Of a DNA stretch of 64,000 nucleotides, positions 44,824-56,327 are shown piece by piece. The position numbers and the translations under genes are program-made. The number at the start of each line of letters is the position of its first letter. The stretch's first letter is position 1. The DNA comes from Hysterium pulicare CBS 123377. Its lineage: Eukaryota; Ascomycota; Dothideomycetes; Hysteriales; Hysteriaceae. Below the pieces are notes generated by a model that saw nothing but the letters and a program-made list of their open reading frames with translations, was not told the origin of the DNA and did not search any database. The DNA lies in contig AJFK01000510.1 in NCBI GenBank assembly GCA_000467715.1, forward strand, positions 30,555-94,554. Direction: 5' to 3'.

Positions 44824-45155
44824 ATGGTTCACAAGATCCTCTTCTGGAGCGGCTTCGGTAAATCCCTCTTTCCTATGATCCTCTCCCTATCTATGCACTG
44901 TCACTAATCAGTTGCTCCCCACGCATAGGCGTCGCGGTACGGATCTGGCAACTTGGAATTGAGATGAGACCTTTCTTCAACAAGGAATCCCTATGGGTCT
45001 ATCCCGTATACGCATCGATCGGAGGCAGCTTCGGCTATTGGTTGATGGGCGTCGAGCAGAGACAATACAAGATGCTGGCAACACGCCGGGACCGCCTGCT
45101 CGAGAAGCGTGCGAGAAGGGCAGAGATAGAAGCGCAAGAGAATGCAACGACATGA
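44824..45155 (+). CDS. Small single-span protein, probable mitochondrial complex I accessory subunit
   Basis: Two exons, 44824-44857 and 44929-45155, encode 86 aa. The sequence starts MVHKILFWSGFGVAVRIWQL, then GIEMRPFFNKESLWVYPVYA. One glycine-containing hydrophobic helix follows (VYASIGGSFGYWLMGV), then a long basic helix (LATRRDRLLEKRARRAEIEAQ). The size, the short N-terminal hydrophobic part, the single membrane span and the basic tail resemble fungal accessory subunits of respiratory complex I (single-transmembrane-domain type). I rely on recalled resemblance, so the exact subunit name is left open; another small inner-membrane protein is possible. The first exon is only 34 nt and its splice restores a Gly codon. 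Confidence 0.75.
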
Positions 45156-45689
45156 GCTCCGGGCGAGAAGGTGTGGGCAGATGAAGGGGGATTACAGCAG
45201 ATTCAGAACCTGCGAAGCTGCTTCGCATACTCACCATTACGATAACCACATCCGGGAGAGAAGGCTGTCTCTTGCGTTGCATTGATCACACGAAGAGGGG
45301 ATAGGGAGGGGGAGGCATTAATGTATTTTACGACTCCTTTTTGAGCCGAGGACTCGAAAACTGTACAAATTCCTCATCAGAATATTAAAAACGATACACT
45401 TTGAGAGATTTCGACCTTTTAAGGTACAATTGGTTAGCTACCTGATGTTCTGTTGCCATACATACGTGATAAGCTGCATTCATATCCAGCTACCTATGTC
45501 ACCCTAGCTTAGACCAGCATGCTACCCGATTTGGTAATGCTGTGTATGACTCTTGCTTACCGTGCCTCTGTTGCATTCCAAACGACACTACCCAATTTCG
45601 ATGAAGACACGCGGTCAATAACAACATGAGATAATATAAAATAGCTTTCTGGCCGGAAGAGGTCGGGCATTACTTGTCGCTTCGTCACC
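45156..45689. other. Intergenic
   Basis: 534 bp between two plus-strand genes, AT-rich at 45340-45470, as expected for a 3' UTR followed by a promoter. No gene seen. Confidence 0.5.
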
Positions 45690-47358
45690 ATGCAAGCCGG
45701 CTCCCTTCCATCTCTCATTGCAAGCTCGGCTGCGAACAGCATCAAACCTCAAGGCATCGTCATCTTCTCCGGTGGTAGTGCTGCCAATAATCTTGTAGAT
45801 GTCTTCAAAACAGTGAGAGAGAACAAGAAATGTTCCATGAGCTATGTCATTCCCATCAGTGACAATGGCGGAAGCTCTTCTGAGCTGATAAGGGTATTCG
45901 GAGGTCCAGGTGTGTCGATAGCACAACATTTTAGCGCATTCACAAAACTAACTATACCAAGGCATTGGAGATGTTAGGAGTGAGTCTTTAGATCTCTCTT
46001 AATGAGAGGTCTATACTGTTAGTGAAGGTTCCCTTTCGCTGACCCCTTCCAGGCCGACTCGTTCGACTCATCCCTGACGACCCAGATGATGATAGCGAAA
46101 AGGCAGCTATCAAAGCATTTTTCAACTATCGTCTCTCCAAGGATAGGGCTGAGGCCAAGCAAGAGTGGTTACAGATCGTCGAAGCAGATCACCCACTATG
46201 GTCGCATATCTCCTCCGCAAAGAGGGAGTTGATTCGCTCCTTTCTCAATTCCATCAATCTCGAAATAGTGAAAAGACTTCGCCCTTCTTCCACTTTTGAC
46301 TTCTCATCTGCGAGTATTGGTAATCTGTTCCTTACGGGGTAAGAAGCATCTTCGTATATACATACGCGTGCAATTTCCCTTTCGCAGACTTCAGAATTCT
46401 GTGCATTTTGGCTTTCTCGTTGAGATTAAATCTCACTAATATGCATAGAGCACGTCTATTCTCCGGTAGCTTCGAGAGCGCAATATATCTGCTGAGCAGC
46501 ATCTGTTCAGTCCCATCGTCAATATCCGTTGTCCCTGCAATCAATACGAACTTCACACATCACATTTCTGCCGGTCTTGCGAACGGCGCCGTTATCACCG
46601 GTCAAAACTCGATATCGCATCCATCTGTCCCAACAGCTTTACAAGGCCAACCAGTTCCCGACGAGCACGAAGAAACGGAACAACACGATCGCATCGAGGA
46701 TGCTAATCTTCCCGGCTCCCTCCCCACGCTGCGGAAACAATACATCACCTTTTCAAAATCAGACGAAGAAGACCTCCCTTCACGGATAGAGAGGATTTGG
46801 TACATCAATCCCTATGGACAAGAGATCCGGTCATCCGCAAACCCAAAAGTAGTTGAGGCACTTGGCGCTTGCCAGTGCATCATTTACAGTATTGGATCTT
46901 TATACACGTCTATCATTCCTTCTATTATCTTGAAGGGCGTAGGCGAAGCAATTACCTCGTCTTCCATCCGACATAAAATTCTCATTTTGAATAGCACGAA
47001 CGACCGCGAAACTGGACCATCATCTGAAGCGTATAGCGCCACAGACTTCATTGCGGCTATCGCGAAAGCAGGCTCGGAAAGCCGCGGACTGGGTGGCCCC
47101 GTAGCAAGGTCTGAGTTTAGAGCTTATGTTACACACTTGATCCACCTGCAGGGACCCGGCACACCAAGGGTGGACAAAGATGAGTTGGCAGAGTTGGGAA
47201 TCGAGACCATTAAGGTCTATGGCAGAAGAGTCAATGGCGAAGCCTACTTGGGATATGACGAGAAGGCGTTGATCCAAGCGTTGGAGGTTACGATGGGGAG
47301 GAGAGACCCAAGAGCTGATAAGAGTAGAAGGAATACGCTGGAGAGCTACGGGAAGTAA
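45690..47358 (+). CDS. CofD/YvcK-like (UPF0052) protein
   Basis: Fungal member of the family that includes bacterial YvcK and archaeal CofD (2-phospho-L-lactate transferase fold). Four exons: 45690-45909, a micro-exon 45962-45979 (18 nt), 46053-46338 and 46449-47358; 477 aa. The nucleotide/phosphate-binding core is QGIVIFSGGSAANNLVDVF (residues 21-39) and ISDNGGSSSELIRVF, then GGPGIGDVRSRLVRLI (about 56-86). The second block is complete only when the micro-exon (IGDVR) is included. Later conserved parts: SIGNLFLTGARLFSGSFESA, NPKVVEALGACQCIIYSIGS and YTSIIPSIILKGVGEAI. YvcK controls sugar metabolism and cell shape in bacteria; the fungal role is unknown. There is no targeting signal. The stop is 65 bp from the convergent HET gene. 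Confidence 0.88.
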
Positions 47359-47423
47359 TGGTATGCTCAGAACTTAGTTGGCCGATCCCTATACCTATTA
47401 TTTGGACCTTGCTTCCTGATTGT

Positions 47424-49758
47424 TTACACTAGAACAATGCATTTCTTCTCCCAACCTTCTCCTTCCACAGTATCGACAGCCGGATCAAAATCATATCTCA
47501 TATTTAGTTCCACCACACCGACTCTTCTATACTCCTGATCGTTTTTCTCGGTTGGGATCACTACGAGTCCGTAGCCTTTTGTTATGTGTACCAGAGTTAC
47601 ACATTTTTCCTCAACTCCTGCATACTCATCTGCTATTCCTCTTTCATCAAAAGTGATTTTGTTCTTTTCTGCAAAAACTTCTCTCCGCCATGCCGTATTT
47701 CCATACGGGCTATCATCATCATAGCCACCATACCAGTATCTATCAAAACTCGGTACGTCTTCCTCGCTACTTTCGTCATTATAGCCATCATACCCACCAT
47801 ACCCAAATCTAACAGATCTCAGTACAGCGCTCTTTCCAATTAGCGGATGTTGAGGTCGTGTTAAGCTGCTTGTAGGCTGACGTTGCGGTCCACAGCTGAC
47901 TTCCTTCAGATGAGCGGAGATGAACAGCGCTGCTCTAGCAGTCTGCCCCATTGCCCGAGGCCCCGTCTCTGTGATATCAAGGTTCTTGATTTCGGCGTCT
48001 TCCAAAAGGCTCTTCGTAAAGCGCAGGTTGCCGTAAATGTCTAATGGGTATTTGATTTCGCCCTCTAACGCCGCCCATGACCAGCTTGGCGCATGACTTC
48101 GCTGATGTTCTTGCACCGAATTTCGAACAGCCGCTCTTTCAAAGACCAATCCAGTATGAAGGTCTTCTAACCATAGACCCGCGACGTATTGTCCTCCACT
48201 AATGCAGCGGAACTTGCAGGCAAGGGCCCATATGGCTGGAAGTCGGTCTTTTACATAAGTTAGGTGGCGGCTGCTGTATTCTTTTACCAACTGATACCAA
48301 CCGCTATAGATGTTACTCAAATTATGGCGTGATTCATCCTCAGATATGCTTCCACCGTAATAGCTCGCCAAGTGCATATGGCGCAGCTCCAAAAGTTCTT
48401 CTCGCCCAAGCTCGTTCCGACCAAGGTTCAAGGCTCGCGGTAAGAGCGTGTTGTTACCATTCACTTGGCCGCGCATTTCGCTTTCCCTAGATTTTCTGCC
48501 CTTGAAATAGGCGCGTTCGGTCGCAACGTTTTGCTGACACTCCCAAACCACCTGATTTGGTAGAAAATGAAGATGTCGAGCGGGAAGGGCTCGTTCCTGC
48601 AAAGTCCAAGCTCTGTAAGCCAATGGTCCAGCAAGGTCTTCTTCCGAGAGGTAAGAAGCATAGTCATGGCTAAACGGAGAAATGATCCAATCCTTCAGTC
48701 CCATGACCTTCGAAGACTCTTCCGGGGGTGAATAATGACAAGCTGTCACTTCTAAGACGTTCCTTCGGATGAAAAGGCCTGCGCTACTATCTGAAGCACC
48801 ATCTGCGGCAAGATTACACAATGAATTGCTGTATATGTCTGCCATTTTTTGGCTTTCTCGCTCCCAATCCTCGGCATCGTCCTGGATAATGCACAGTGAG
48901 TCTATCCACAGATATGACACTCCGAGTCGGCGGCAAACTAATATAGCATCTTGAAACGACCGTGGCAAGCTGTCCATCGAGATGGCTTTTTTACGCTCTT
49001 CGATGTTGGTCGTCTTGGTCTGAGGTAAGAGATCTGGTTTAGGACCCCAACAATGGCTAAGGGTAAGATATCTCCCATGTTGTTCGGTGGTTTCGACTAG
49101 GCATGGAGTACCATCTAGATTCTTGCCCAACACGTGGATGATACGGGAAGGCAATAACGGTTCTTCAGAGAGTCTGCACGCCGGATGGTTCTCCTCGCAA
49201 GTCCTTAGCCAGTACGCCAACATCTCAAAGAGTTCGTCTGGAGGCTCATTCGCATCCACTGCGTTAAAATAAGCAACTGGCGATCGTTTGTTCGAATTCG
49301 AGAGCTCGATATCGTCCCAGTTCACTTTGTTTTTATTAGCAATTACGCAACGAGATGAAGCAACCAGACTTACCTTTCATATACAAAACCACCTCTATCC
49401 AAGACTCCTTCAACGTAACTTTCCACGCACAGTCCTGAAGACCACGGTTCGGCGTCTGTTGTTTGATATTAAGCGGTAACTTCTCATTGCGTTCATCTTT
49501 AGGAGGAAGATGCAGCCTGAGCAAGGTGCATAAATGGCATCCCTTGGCCGCCGACCGTTCTAGCGCTTCAAGAGTTCTGTGATGAGGATGTGTGACGCTT
49601 GCAAGCCAGTCTTGCACATCCGTAGAGCAGTCGGTCGCTACTCTTCCCCTCCCTTTACGCCAGCTGCGCGGTCGATTCATCATTTCTGCGTAGTTTTGAC
49701 TACATTGTGCGAGGACCCGTTGGCAGGTACTGCAGAGTTTGTCTAGTTCTAGAGACAT
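47424..49758 (-). CDS. HET-domain protein
   Basis: Heterokaryon-incompatibility-type domain protein; such proteins mediate allorecognition and programmed cell death in filamentous ascomycetes. Exons 49758-49374 and 49324-47424 give 761 aa. The N-terminal 128 residues contain CSTCQRVLAQC and a GCHLCTLLRLH motif, the usual zinc-like preamble. The three HET blocks are present: YLTLSHCWG (214-222), LGVSYLWIDSLCIIQDDAEDW (about 262-282) and YRAWTLQERALPARHL (365-380). A later conserved end (APSWSWAALEGEI) is typical. The C-terminal part has Gly/Tyr/Asp repeats (GYGGYDGYNDE and YWYGGYDDDSPYG), which are unusual. There is no NACHT or repeat partner domain, so it is a solitary HET protein; involvement in incompatibility is family inference. 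The start at 49758 is preferred to an upstream in-frame ATG at 49866. Confidence 0.9.
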
Positions 49759-50246
49759 GTTGAGGACTCGATGCTGTGAAAATATGAATCCAATATATGT
49801 TTGAAACTTTCCTAAGGAAAGTGCGAATCTGAAGGATCTATGGCGGAGAGAAGTAGACTTGACCACGTCATGACGAGGCTGAGAATGCTGCCTTGTTGAT
49901 CACGGTTGAGGTGCATGAGGCTGAGGATGCCTACATTATGAGCAGCCAATCATCTGGTCGCACTAGCTACCGCTCACCAGCACCACATGTCTTGCTGCTC
50001 TAGGTCTTTCAGCTTCGATGAGATATCCTTCAATTCATAATTGGACCCAAATTCAGCCGATAGTTCAATCTAACAGGATCGCCAGATGTCCTTGAACCTC
50101 ACCGCAGAAACCAAAGGGCTAATTATCTTTGTTGCCAGTATGAATCCTCACAAACCCAGGTAAATCTTAGCATCAACCTCATCCTAACCCTCAAGCCCAT
50201 ACTCCCCTCCCATTCAACCTCCATCGCTGCACCAAACCCTCTCCCC
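49759..50246. other. Intergenic
   Basis: 488 bp between two minus-strand genes: HET promoter and the 3' UTR of the next gene. No gene seen. Confidence 0.45.
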
Positions 50247-50870
50247 TCACCTCTTCTCATCAAACCTCACATAAACCTCCCAAACCCTCTCCGTATCCAT
50301 AGCCATACACAACCACCTCCCTTGCCCTTCCCCCTTCTCCACCCTCGCAACCCCCACCCTTCCCTCAACCAACTCCTCCAACTTCTCCCTCGCCACAGCC
50401 TTCGCCTCCTCAAACTCAACCCAAGACCCAGCAATCCAACTATTCCGCGCAACCCCAATCGGTCTCCCCGTCCCCACATACCCCTCCCTCGTAAAATCAT
50501 GCACAAGCGGTCCTTGCACCAGAACCGTGTAGACAGGGATGGGGAGGAACGCGTGGACGGCGGCGTTTTCTTCCGTCACGATGCGGAGGATGGTTTTTGC
50601 GGTGGGTGCGTCTGGGTCTGCGCCTGGGTCTGAATCTGGGAGGGAGATGTCGAGGCGTCTGAAGCTTGTGGTTAGGAAGCCTGGTTGTTGGCGGAGGGTT
50701 TTGAGCTTTTGGACTGCGGATGGGGAGATGGAGACGGCGGTTTCGATGTGCGGGAGGAGGGCTGCGAAGGTCTGGTGGGGCCCGTGGAAGGTGAAGCTGT
50801 CGGTGTGGGGGGTTGTGATTGTGAGGTAGTATATTGTGGGTGGAGGACGGGATGGAGGGAGGTTCTCCAT
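50247..50870 (-). CDS. Conserved hypothetical protein
   Basis: Intronless, 207 aa, no family recognised. The text YYLTITTPHTDSFTFHGPHQ, then FRRLDISLP, then LRIVTEENAAVHAFLPIPVY alternates strands and short helices and looks like a compact alpha/beta fold. A helical segment follows (FEEAKAVAREKLEELVEGRVG), and the end is WLCMAMDTERVWEVYVRFD. There is no membrane segment or signal. The coding strand is G/A-biased at third positions, with an antisense frame over 100 codons that has no content. The codon pattern and strand/helix regularity favour a real gene. Confidence 0.65.
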   Translation of the reverse strand: MENLPPSRPPPTIYYLTITTPHTDSFTFHGPHQTFAALLPHIETAVSISPSAVQKLKTLRQQPGFLTTSFRRLDISLPDSDPGADPDAPTAKTILRIVTEENAAVHAFLPIPVYTVLVQGPLVHDFTREGYVGTGRPIGVARNSWIAGSWVEFEEAKAVAREKLEELVEGRVGVARVEKGEGQGRWLCMAMDTERVWEVYVRFDEKR

Positions 50871-51340
50871 GGCGTGGGTGGCGTCGTAGTTGAGAAGGTC
50901 GGGTGGTGGTATTGTGGTAATGTTTAGGTTGTGGTTGAACCGGAAGATGAGAGTGTTTGGACTCTGTGGAAGGATTGGAGAGAGTGCTGTTGGTGGGTTG
51001 GCAGAGAGCAGACAGTCTTGTAGAAGAATGGGCCGAGAGCTAAAAGGTGCAGTGAAGGAAAGAGATTTGGACGACTTGTTTTTGCCTGTTAGGTGAAGGT
51101 TCGAGTATGAGGTTGATCTTTTTTGACATTGATAGGTACAATTTTACCTTAGAATTTACTGAATCACGCCATGAATAAAGAAAAATGTATCAACTTTGGA
51201 GGCTTTGGTCAAATATACGTGTGGTATCTTCATTCCTGGGCGCCAAGCCAGCTACACATGGGCTGGTCAAACACATGCAATACTTTTATCCCGGTCCTCG
51301 CTGACGCCCAAAACACCGTAAATGCAGGTGAGAACACTCA
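50871..51340. other. Intergenic
   Basis: 470 bp: promoter of the preceding minus-strand gene and the ebp2 3' UTR. No gene seen. Confidence 0.45.
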
Positions 51341-52759
51341 TTATGTTCTCTTAGCTCTTCTACTCTTCCCTAACCTCTTACTCGCTCCTCCAGCTTTCCC
51401 TTTCATCTTCTTCGCCGAATAGCCGCTCATATCAGCGCTCGATATGGCATCGCCACTCTTTGCGTGGCGTTTCTTGCCGCCGAAGCCGTACTTTGCGTCC
51501 TTTTTCTGGCGTTTGTGATTCGGCTTGCCGTCGTCTCGACTCCGGTCACCCTTCATTGATTTCGCGGCGTTGTCGAGTTCGACATCAAATAGATCTTCTT
51601 CATTTGGACCGGTGAGGTCGGCTCCTTGACGTTCTGTGATATGTTAGTGTCGCATAACAGTTGTGGTAGAACATGAAAGCTACGAGAGCGTTAGACTGGG
51701 AGCCTCACTTCTTTTCAGGATGCTTATTTTCTCCAGCGTATCCTTCTTTTCCTTGGCGCGCTCTTGTAGCTTTGCAACTTGTACCTGTTTACCAAACTTC
51801 TTTAGGTCTCGTTGCCGTCTGGCATCTGCAGCAGCTTTCTTGCCCGCTGCCTCATCGATCATTTTCTGCTTGATCTTGCCCATGTGTTCATCATCCTTCA
51901 CCATTTCAGCAAAGTAGTCAGCCGGCCTTGAGAACGATACACCTTCCTTCTTAAGTAAGGCTCTGGCATCTTTGACGGCGGAAAGCGATTGGGAATAAAA
52001 AGCTAATTCACGGTTAAGGTCATCTTTTTCATCATTTGTTAGCCTTCGTCCAATACTCTAATAGGTTTGTAACATACCCTCAACGTCAGGTATCTCTACA
52101 GGTTCATCGGTAGTTATGGATTGATGCTCTGAGAAGGGTAGCTTAGATATCGGAAGTGCGATTCGATTTAGAGCGGCATGCAGAGCAGGGACATTATTGA
52201 TTGTCAAGCGCTGGTGTGAAAGTATATCTTGAGGTCTATCTTCGGAGGCCAGAGATTCGATATCGGAGAGGGGAATATCTTCGGCTTCTGCCCTCTCATC
52301 TTCCTCCTCTTCGGCATCATCGTCGGAGCTCCCTTCGCTATCGCTGTCTTCGAGGCGTGACATATCAAACTGGCAAGAAAAGTTAGCCAAAGCCAAAGTA
52401 GAGCGTATTAAACACCTTACGGCAGGGCGGTCGGGCATATCATCTGAACCATCCCCACTCAGCTCCTCTTCTTCCTCATCTGTTTCCCATTGCTCATCAT
52501 CACCGGCACCGTTTGCAACGGCACTGCTCTTCCCACCCTTCTTTTTCAAGGCTCCATTGATAGCTTTCCCTCCTTTCCCAGCTCCACCATTGAGCGTCAC
52601 ACCGCCAGTCTCCTCTTCCTCTTCCGCATTTACTCCATTGCGCTCTGCCTGTGTCCTCTTCCGTTTCCTGGCCTCTTTTTCTTTTTTCCTTTGCTTCTCC
52701 AACTTTATGTCACGGCCCTTGTGTCTGTCCAGTGCGCCGAGGAGCTTGCTTCGACCCAT
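51341..52759 (-). CDS. ebp2: rRNA-processing protein Ebp2
   Basis: Nucleolar 60S assembly factor needed for 27S pre-rRNA processing. Four exons: 52759-52421, 52369-52078, 52023-51709 and 51633-51341; 412 aa. The N-terminus is basic and low-complexity (EKQRKKEKEARKRKRTQAER), followed by acidic stretches (WETDEEEEEL and GSSDDDAEEEEDERAEAED). The conserved Ebp2 core starts DDLNRELAFYSQSLSAVKDA, continues with VSFSRPADYFAEMVKDDEHM and GKIKQKMIDEAAGKKAAADA, then RDLKKFGKQVQVAKLQER. The tail is Lys/Arg/Gly-rich (KKDAKYGFGGKKRHAKSGDA, then GASKRLGKSRRAKRT), typical of the family and a nucleolar signal. All four exons are needed to build the motif order. Divergent from HSBP1. Confidence 0.94.
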
Positions 52760-53097
52760 TCTGCCTTGGAATTTCGAATTGTCAGATAATCGATGTAGTT
52801 GAGGTGTCCGTGTTTAACGAAGTGGAGTGAATCGAGCCTCGAAGTTTTGGCGAAGAAATTATTGGCGCTATCATCACCGCCCGCGCTTAGCGGCTGTGGG
52901 GCGGCTATCTCAGGACCCACATCTGAGGATCACGTGCAACGTAACCTCCCCATTGCAACGGACTGTCTGCATAAACGTAGATAAATCTACAACAGTCTCC
53001 AGCAGATTTTTGAATTAGAGCCTCAATCTCCAAGACTTTTTGGTTCTTCAAGTCTCCAAACTCTTCAATATACAGCTCAGAACAACACCTAAACAAA
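52760..53097. promoter_or_regulatory. Divergent promoter, ebp2 / HSBP1
   Basis: 338 bp between two opposite start codons. Short direct repeats of CTCCAA/TCTCCAA lie near 53000-53060. No gene. Confidence 0.5.
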
Positions 53098-53480
53098 ATG
53101 TCGAAACGACCGGAAGGATCAACCGACAATCTTGTACGAAGACCCAGTATGCTCTAAAACATATCTGAGATACTGACATATTTGTATTGTAGCCAAGTAC
53201 TGCTACCACCGACACCGGCACCGGCGAACTCACCGCCGTTGTAGACGAACTTATTGGCCAACTGTCTTCAAAATTCACAACGATATCGAGTGAATTGCTT
53301 TCTAAAAGTAAGATTTTTTAAATACTAATATTGGGTTTATGAATACCTTGGGTTTGGATATCAAAACTACAATGTGGTTGCTAACGAAATGCAGTGGATG
53401 ACATGTCCCGCCGGCTCGATAACCTCGAAGCGACGATCCAGGGTGGAGATGGTAGTAAAGGGTCAGGACCGAGCAAGTGA
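53098..53480 (+). CDS. Heat shock factor-binding protein 1 (HSBP1)
   Basis: Small coiled-coil protein that binds HSF trimers in animals and plants; in fungi its role is less clear. Exons 53098-53133, 53193-53307 and 53395-53480 give 78 aa, the usual size. The conserved core is TAVVDELIGQLSSKFTTIS, then SELLSKMDDMSRRLDNLEAT with heptads of hydrophobic residues, and the DDMSxRxDxLE block is diagnostic. The Met of DDMS is formed over the second splice. The C-terminus is Gly/Ser-rich (GGDGSKGSGPSK). The first exon is 36 nt. Confidence 0.93.
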
Positions 53481-53811
53481 GAGGGTCTTTGGTATACGCT
53501 CTTCGAGATCTTTTTGTTTTGCTGTTGAGGCGACAGCGCACGGCACGGATTGACATTTTTCTACAGTTGTAGCTTTAGGTTGGAGTCAAAGGAGTATGTA
53601 TTCAGATTTGGCTTTTTAGATGCTAGAATGGGTTATCGGGCGTCACACAAAGTCAAAGATCGGTGTTGTACTCGACGAACGCCATATCATATTTCATAGA
53701 GTTACATAAGTTACGCTAGTAGTGTAATCTATTGTACTGCCATCCTGTTGTGAATGGGCTTGTGTTTGAGTAACAATAGCCAATCATATATCCCGCTGTA
53801 CAACTTGCACC
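53481..53811. other. Intergenic (convergent)
   Basis: 331 bp between the convergent 3' ends of HSBP1 and the PDI gene. AT-rich, nothing else seen. Confidence 0.5.
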
Positions 53812-54967
53812 TTACAATTCACTTTTCTCTTCCAGGCCCAAGAATCGCCTGAGAATGTTACTCCTGCTGGTCAAGTCATCCTGCTTCTCCTGTGCCAAAC
53901 CACCCTTCTTGAGCATACCCTCGAGTCGCTTAAGCTCTTTCTCAGCATATCCCTTGTTCGCATTGGCCTTCTCGAAGACCTTAACGTAGTATTGGGCGTA
54001 CTTGTCTTTGAGGCCTTGAGCAGCCTTCTTGGCCTCCTCAAGACCATCACCGTAAGCCCCTTGGAACTTCTTCACGAGAGTATCGAGGGCTTCAATAGTA
54101 CCGCCAGTAGCATCGAGTCCACCACCAACGGCACGGTGTGTTCCAGCATTCGTATTGATGAACTCGACGAAGTCCTTCTCGGCACGAGCACCCTCGTAAG
54201 GCAGGGCTTCGAGGGATCCCTTAGGGAAGTACTTGATTGTGGGGTAGGACGTGACGCCCTGCTCTTCGGCGGTCTTCTTTGAGGCTGGAGACTCGGCATC
54301 AACCTTGGCGACCAGGACAGTAGGCTCGGTGATAAAATCATTGGCGAGAGTTTCCCAAACAGGAGCAAGCGATTTGCAGTCTGCAAAGGTATGTGTCAGT
54401 ACCCATAATTCGACTGCTATTCAGTAGAGGTGCTTTGGTCAACTTACGTCCGCACCACGGAGCGGTAAATGCAACGAGCACATCCTGATCCTTTCCAACC
54501 TTCTCTTTGAAGCTCTTATCATCCAACATAGTCACGGCACTAGGCAACTTGCCCTTGATCTTTGGCTTCAAGCCTGTCTTTTCCGTAATGAATTTGCTTA
54601 AGCTCTCAAGATCCCTGCCACCATTGTACTCCTCTGGCTTATCGCTCTTGCCATCGAACCATTTTAAAGTAGGAAACCCTTGGACGCCGAATTTCCTTCC
54701 AAGATCTTTGTGGTTATCCGCATCCACCTTAGCAACTGAGACTTTATCTTGTGCAAAAGCGAAATTGGTAGCGAGCTCTTCGTATATAGGAGCCAGGTTC
54801 TTGCAATGGCCACACCAGGGTGCGAAGAATTCGACGAGAGCTGGCTTCCCTGATTTCAGGACTATATCGTCGAAGTTTGTGGGCATGAGGTCGAGCACGG
54901 AGGAGGCTGCTGCACCAGGGGCGGACCCGAGGAGGGTGAGAGCGGGGAGGACTAGATTGAGCAGCAT
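53812..54967 (-). CDS. Protein disulfide isomerase with ERp29-type C-terminal domain (ERp38-like)
   Basis: ER-lumen oxidoreductase. Exons 54967-54448 and 54380-53812 give 362 aa. Signal peptide: residues 1-21 (MLLNLVLPALTLLGSAPG). Two thioredoxin domains follow. The first has WCGHC at residues 51-55 (EFFAPWCGHCKNLAPIYEEL). The second has WCGHC at 171-175, assembled across the splice (TAPWCG / HCKSLAPVW), and the cis-Pro motifs FPTLKWF and YPTIKYF. Residues about 265-355 form the all-helical ERp29 D domain (YGDGLEEAKKAAQGLKDKYA, then YVKVFEKANANKGYAEKELK). The protein ends KSEL, a weak variant of HDEL/KDEL that may still retain it. A two-Trx plus D-domain layout is standard for fungal ERp38. 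Both active sites are intact. Confidence 0.94.
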
Positions 54968-56053
54968 TTTGACTAGTTTTGGGAGGATTTGAGGTAGCTT
55001 TGCAGAGAAAGAAAGGGATGTTTTGAAAGGAACAAGTTGAGCTTGAGCTGGGACCCTTTGAACCAATGGTGGCGGGATTCAATTACTAAGCCCAAAGAGG
55101 ACAGCGTTGCAGTTTCGACTGCCACAAGTCCGATAGGTAATCACCATTAGGACGCCTCACAACCCCAAATTAACACCTATCAAAAATTTAATCTATCTAG
55201 TTACATTAGAAATCGCACCTATATTATGAAGATTATCCTTATATATGACGACGGCGCCACGTCTAGCCACTGGATAGATGCGCTAAAGGGAATATTGAGT
55301 CGGAGATCTATGATCCAACTCTTCGATATCTATAAACGGAGTAAAGAAAATCAAAGGCAAAGTGAGGAGCTCATGAAATCGTTGAGGGTGCTTCAATTGA
55401 GCCTTTGACACTATTTTGCTGCTATCACCATAACTCGCAACTAAATTCCTAGAACATTTCACGGTGTCATTTTCTCAGTTCTTCTTATGCTGTTCATTTG
55501 CCTCATCCTTGTTTATATATGGTCGGACTTCAAAATTGCCGGATATGTGCTCATTCATTTATGATTTCTTTCTTCCATGAGGTGTGGGTTGTCTCCACTA
55601 CTTCACTCGATCACACACCATGTTGTACTGCACCCATTGTGCATAGACTCGAAAAGACAAATATCTCTAAACAGAATCTCGGTCGTACGTGGCTCTGACA
55701 ACTGTAGACGCATAGTCCCGAAAGTAGCTTTGATACTGAACGAATGAGTAACTATCCCAAGACCGAGTATATATTTGGTTTAAGAGAACATGCCGTTTTC
55801 ACAGTCTGAGATACGTATACATTTTCCGCCATTCAAAGCCTATAACAGCAAACGTATCGCGACAATGAAACGATAAATCATCCCGAAGGTCACATGTTGC
55901 TTGTGCTCCGATTGATTTTGCGAGAACGACCCCTGGTTTGTTGTTGCGTCTCGATTCAGGGAAATTGAACAAACGTGCAATTGTCAAGTTATAATATAAA
56001 GAAGCACAGGGGTGTCAATATTCATCGTACTGTGAAAACCTTTGGCTGTACAG

Positions 56054-56091
56054 GTTCAGAAGGTATCTATTCCAAATAATACCTTCTGAAC
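56054..56091. repeat. Perfect 13-bp inverted repeat (hairpin)
   Basis: Left arm GTTCAGAAGGTAT (56054-56066), right arm ATACCTTCTGAAC (56079-56091), 12-nt loop. Not adjacent to a gene, so not obviously a terminator; may mark a miniature element or its excision product. Confidence 0.75.
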
Positions 56092-56327
56092 AACCCCAAG
56101 GGTGTCAACTGGCTTCTAAGCCTTGTACACAGTCTAAATTGGCTCTGGAGGTAGGTAGTAAAGCAGGTGGTAGGCGCAGACCCTCCGAATACGACGATTT
56201 ATAACACACCTTGTGAAGGTTCTGCTTTCCAGTAGTCTTACTTTCATTTGGATACTTCTCTCTGGAATCACCATCAGCCAACTCGAAGATAAAGGTACGT
56301 ATTTGACACGTCGCTTTCATCTCATTC

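Noticed and set aside
55226-55408. 60-codon plus-strand frame (MKIILIYDDGATSS start)
   Set aside because: Helix-like but isolated in AT-rich DNA; no second exon and no recognised family, so not listed as a gene.
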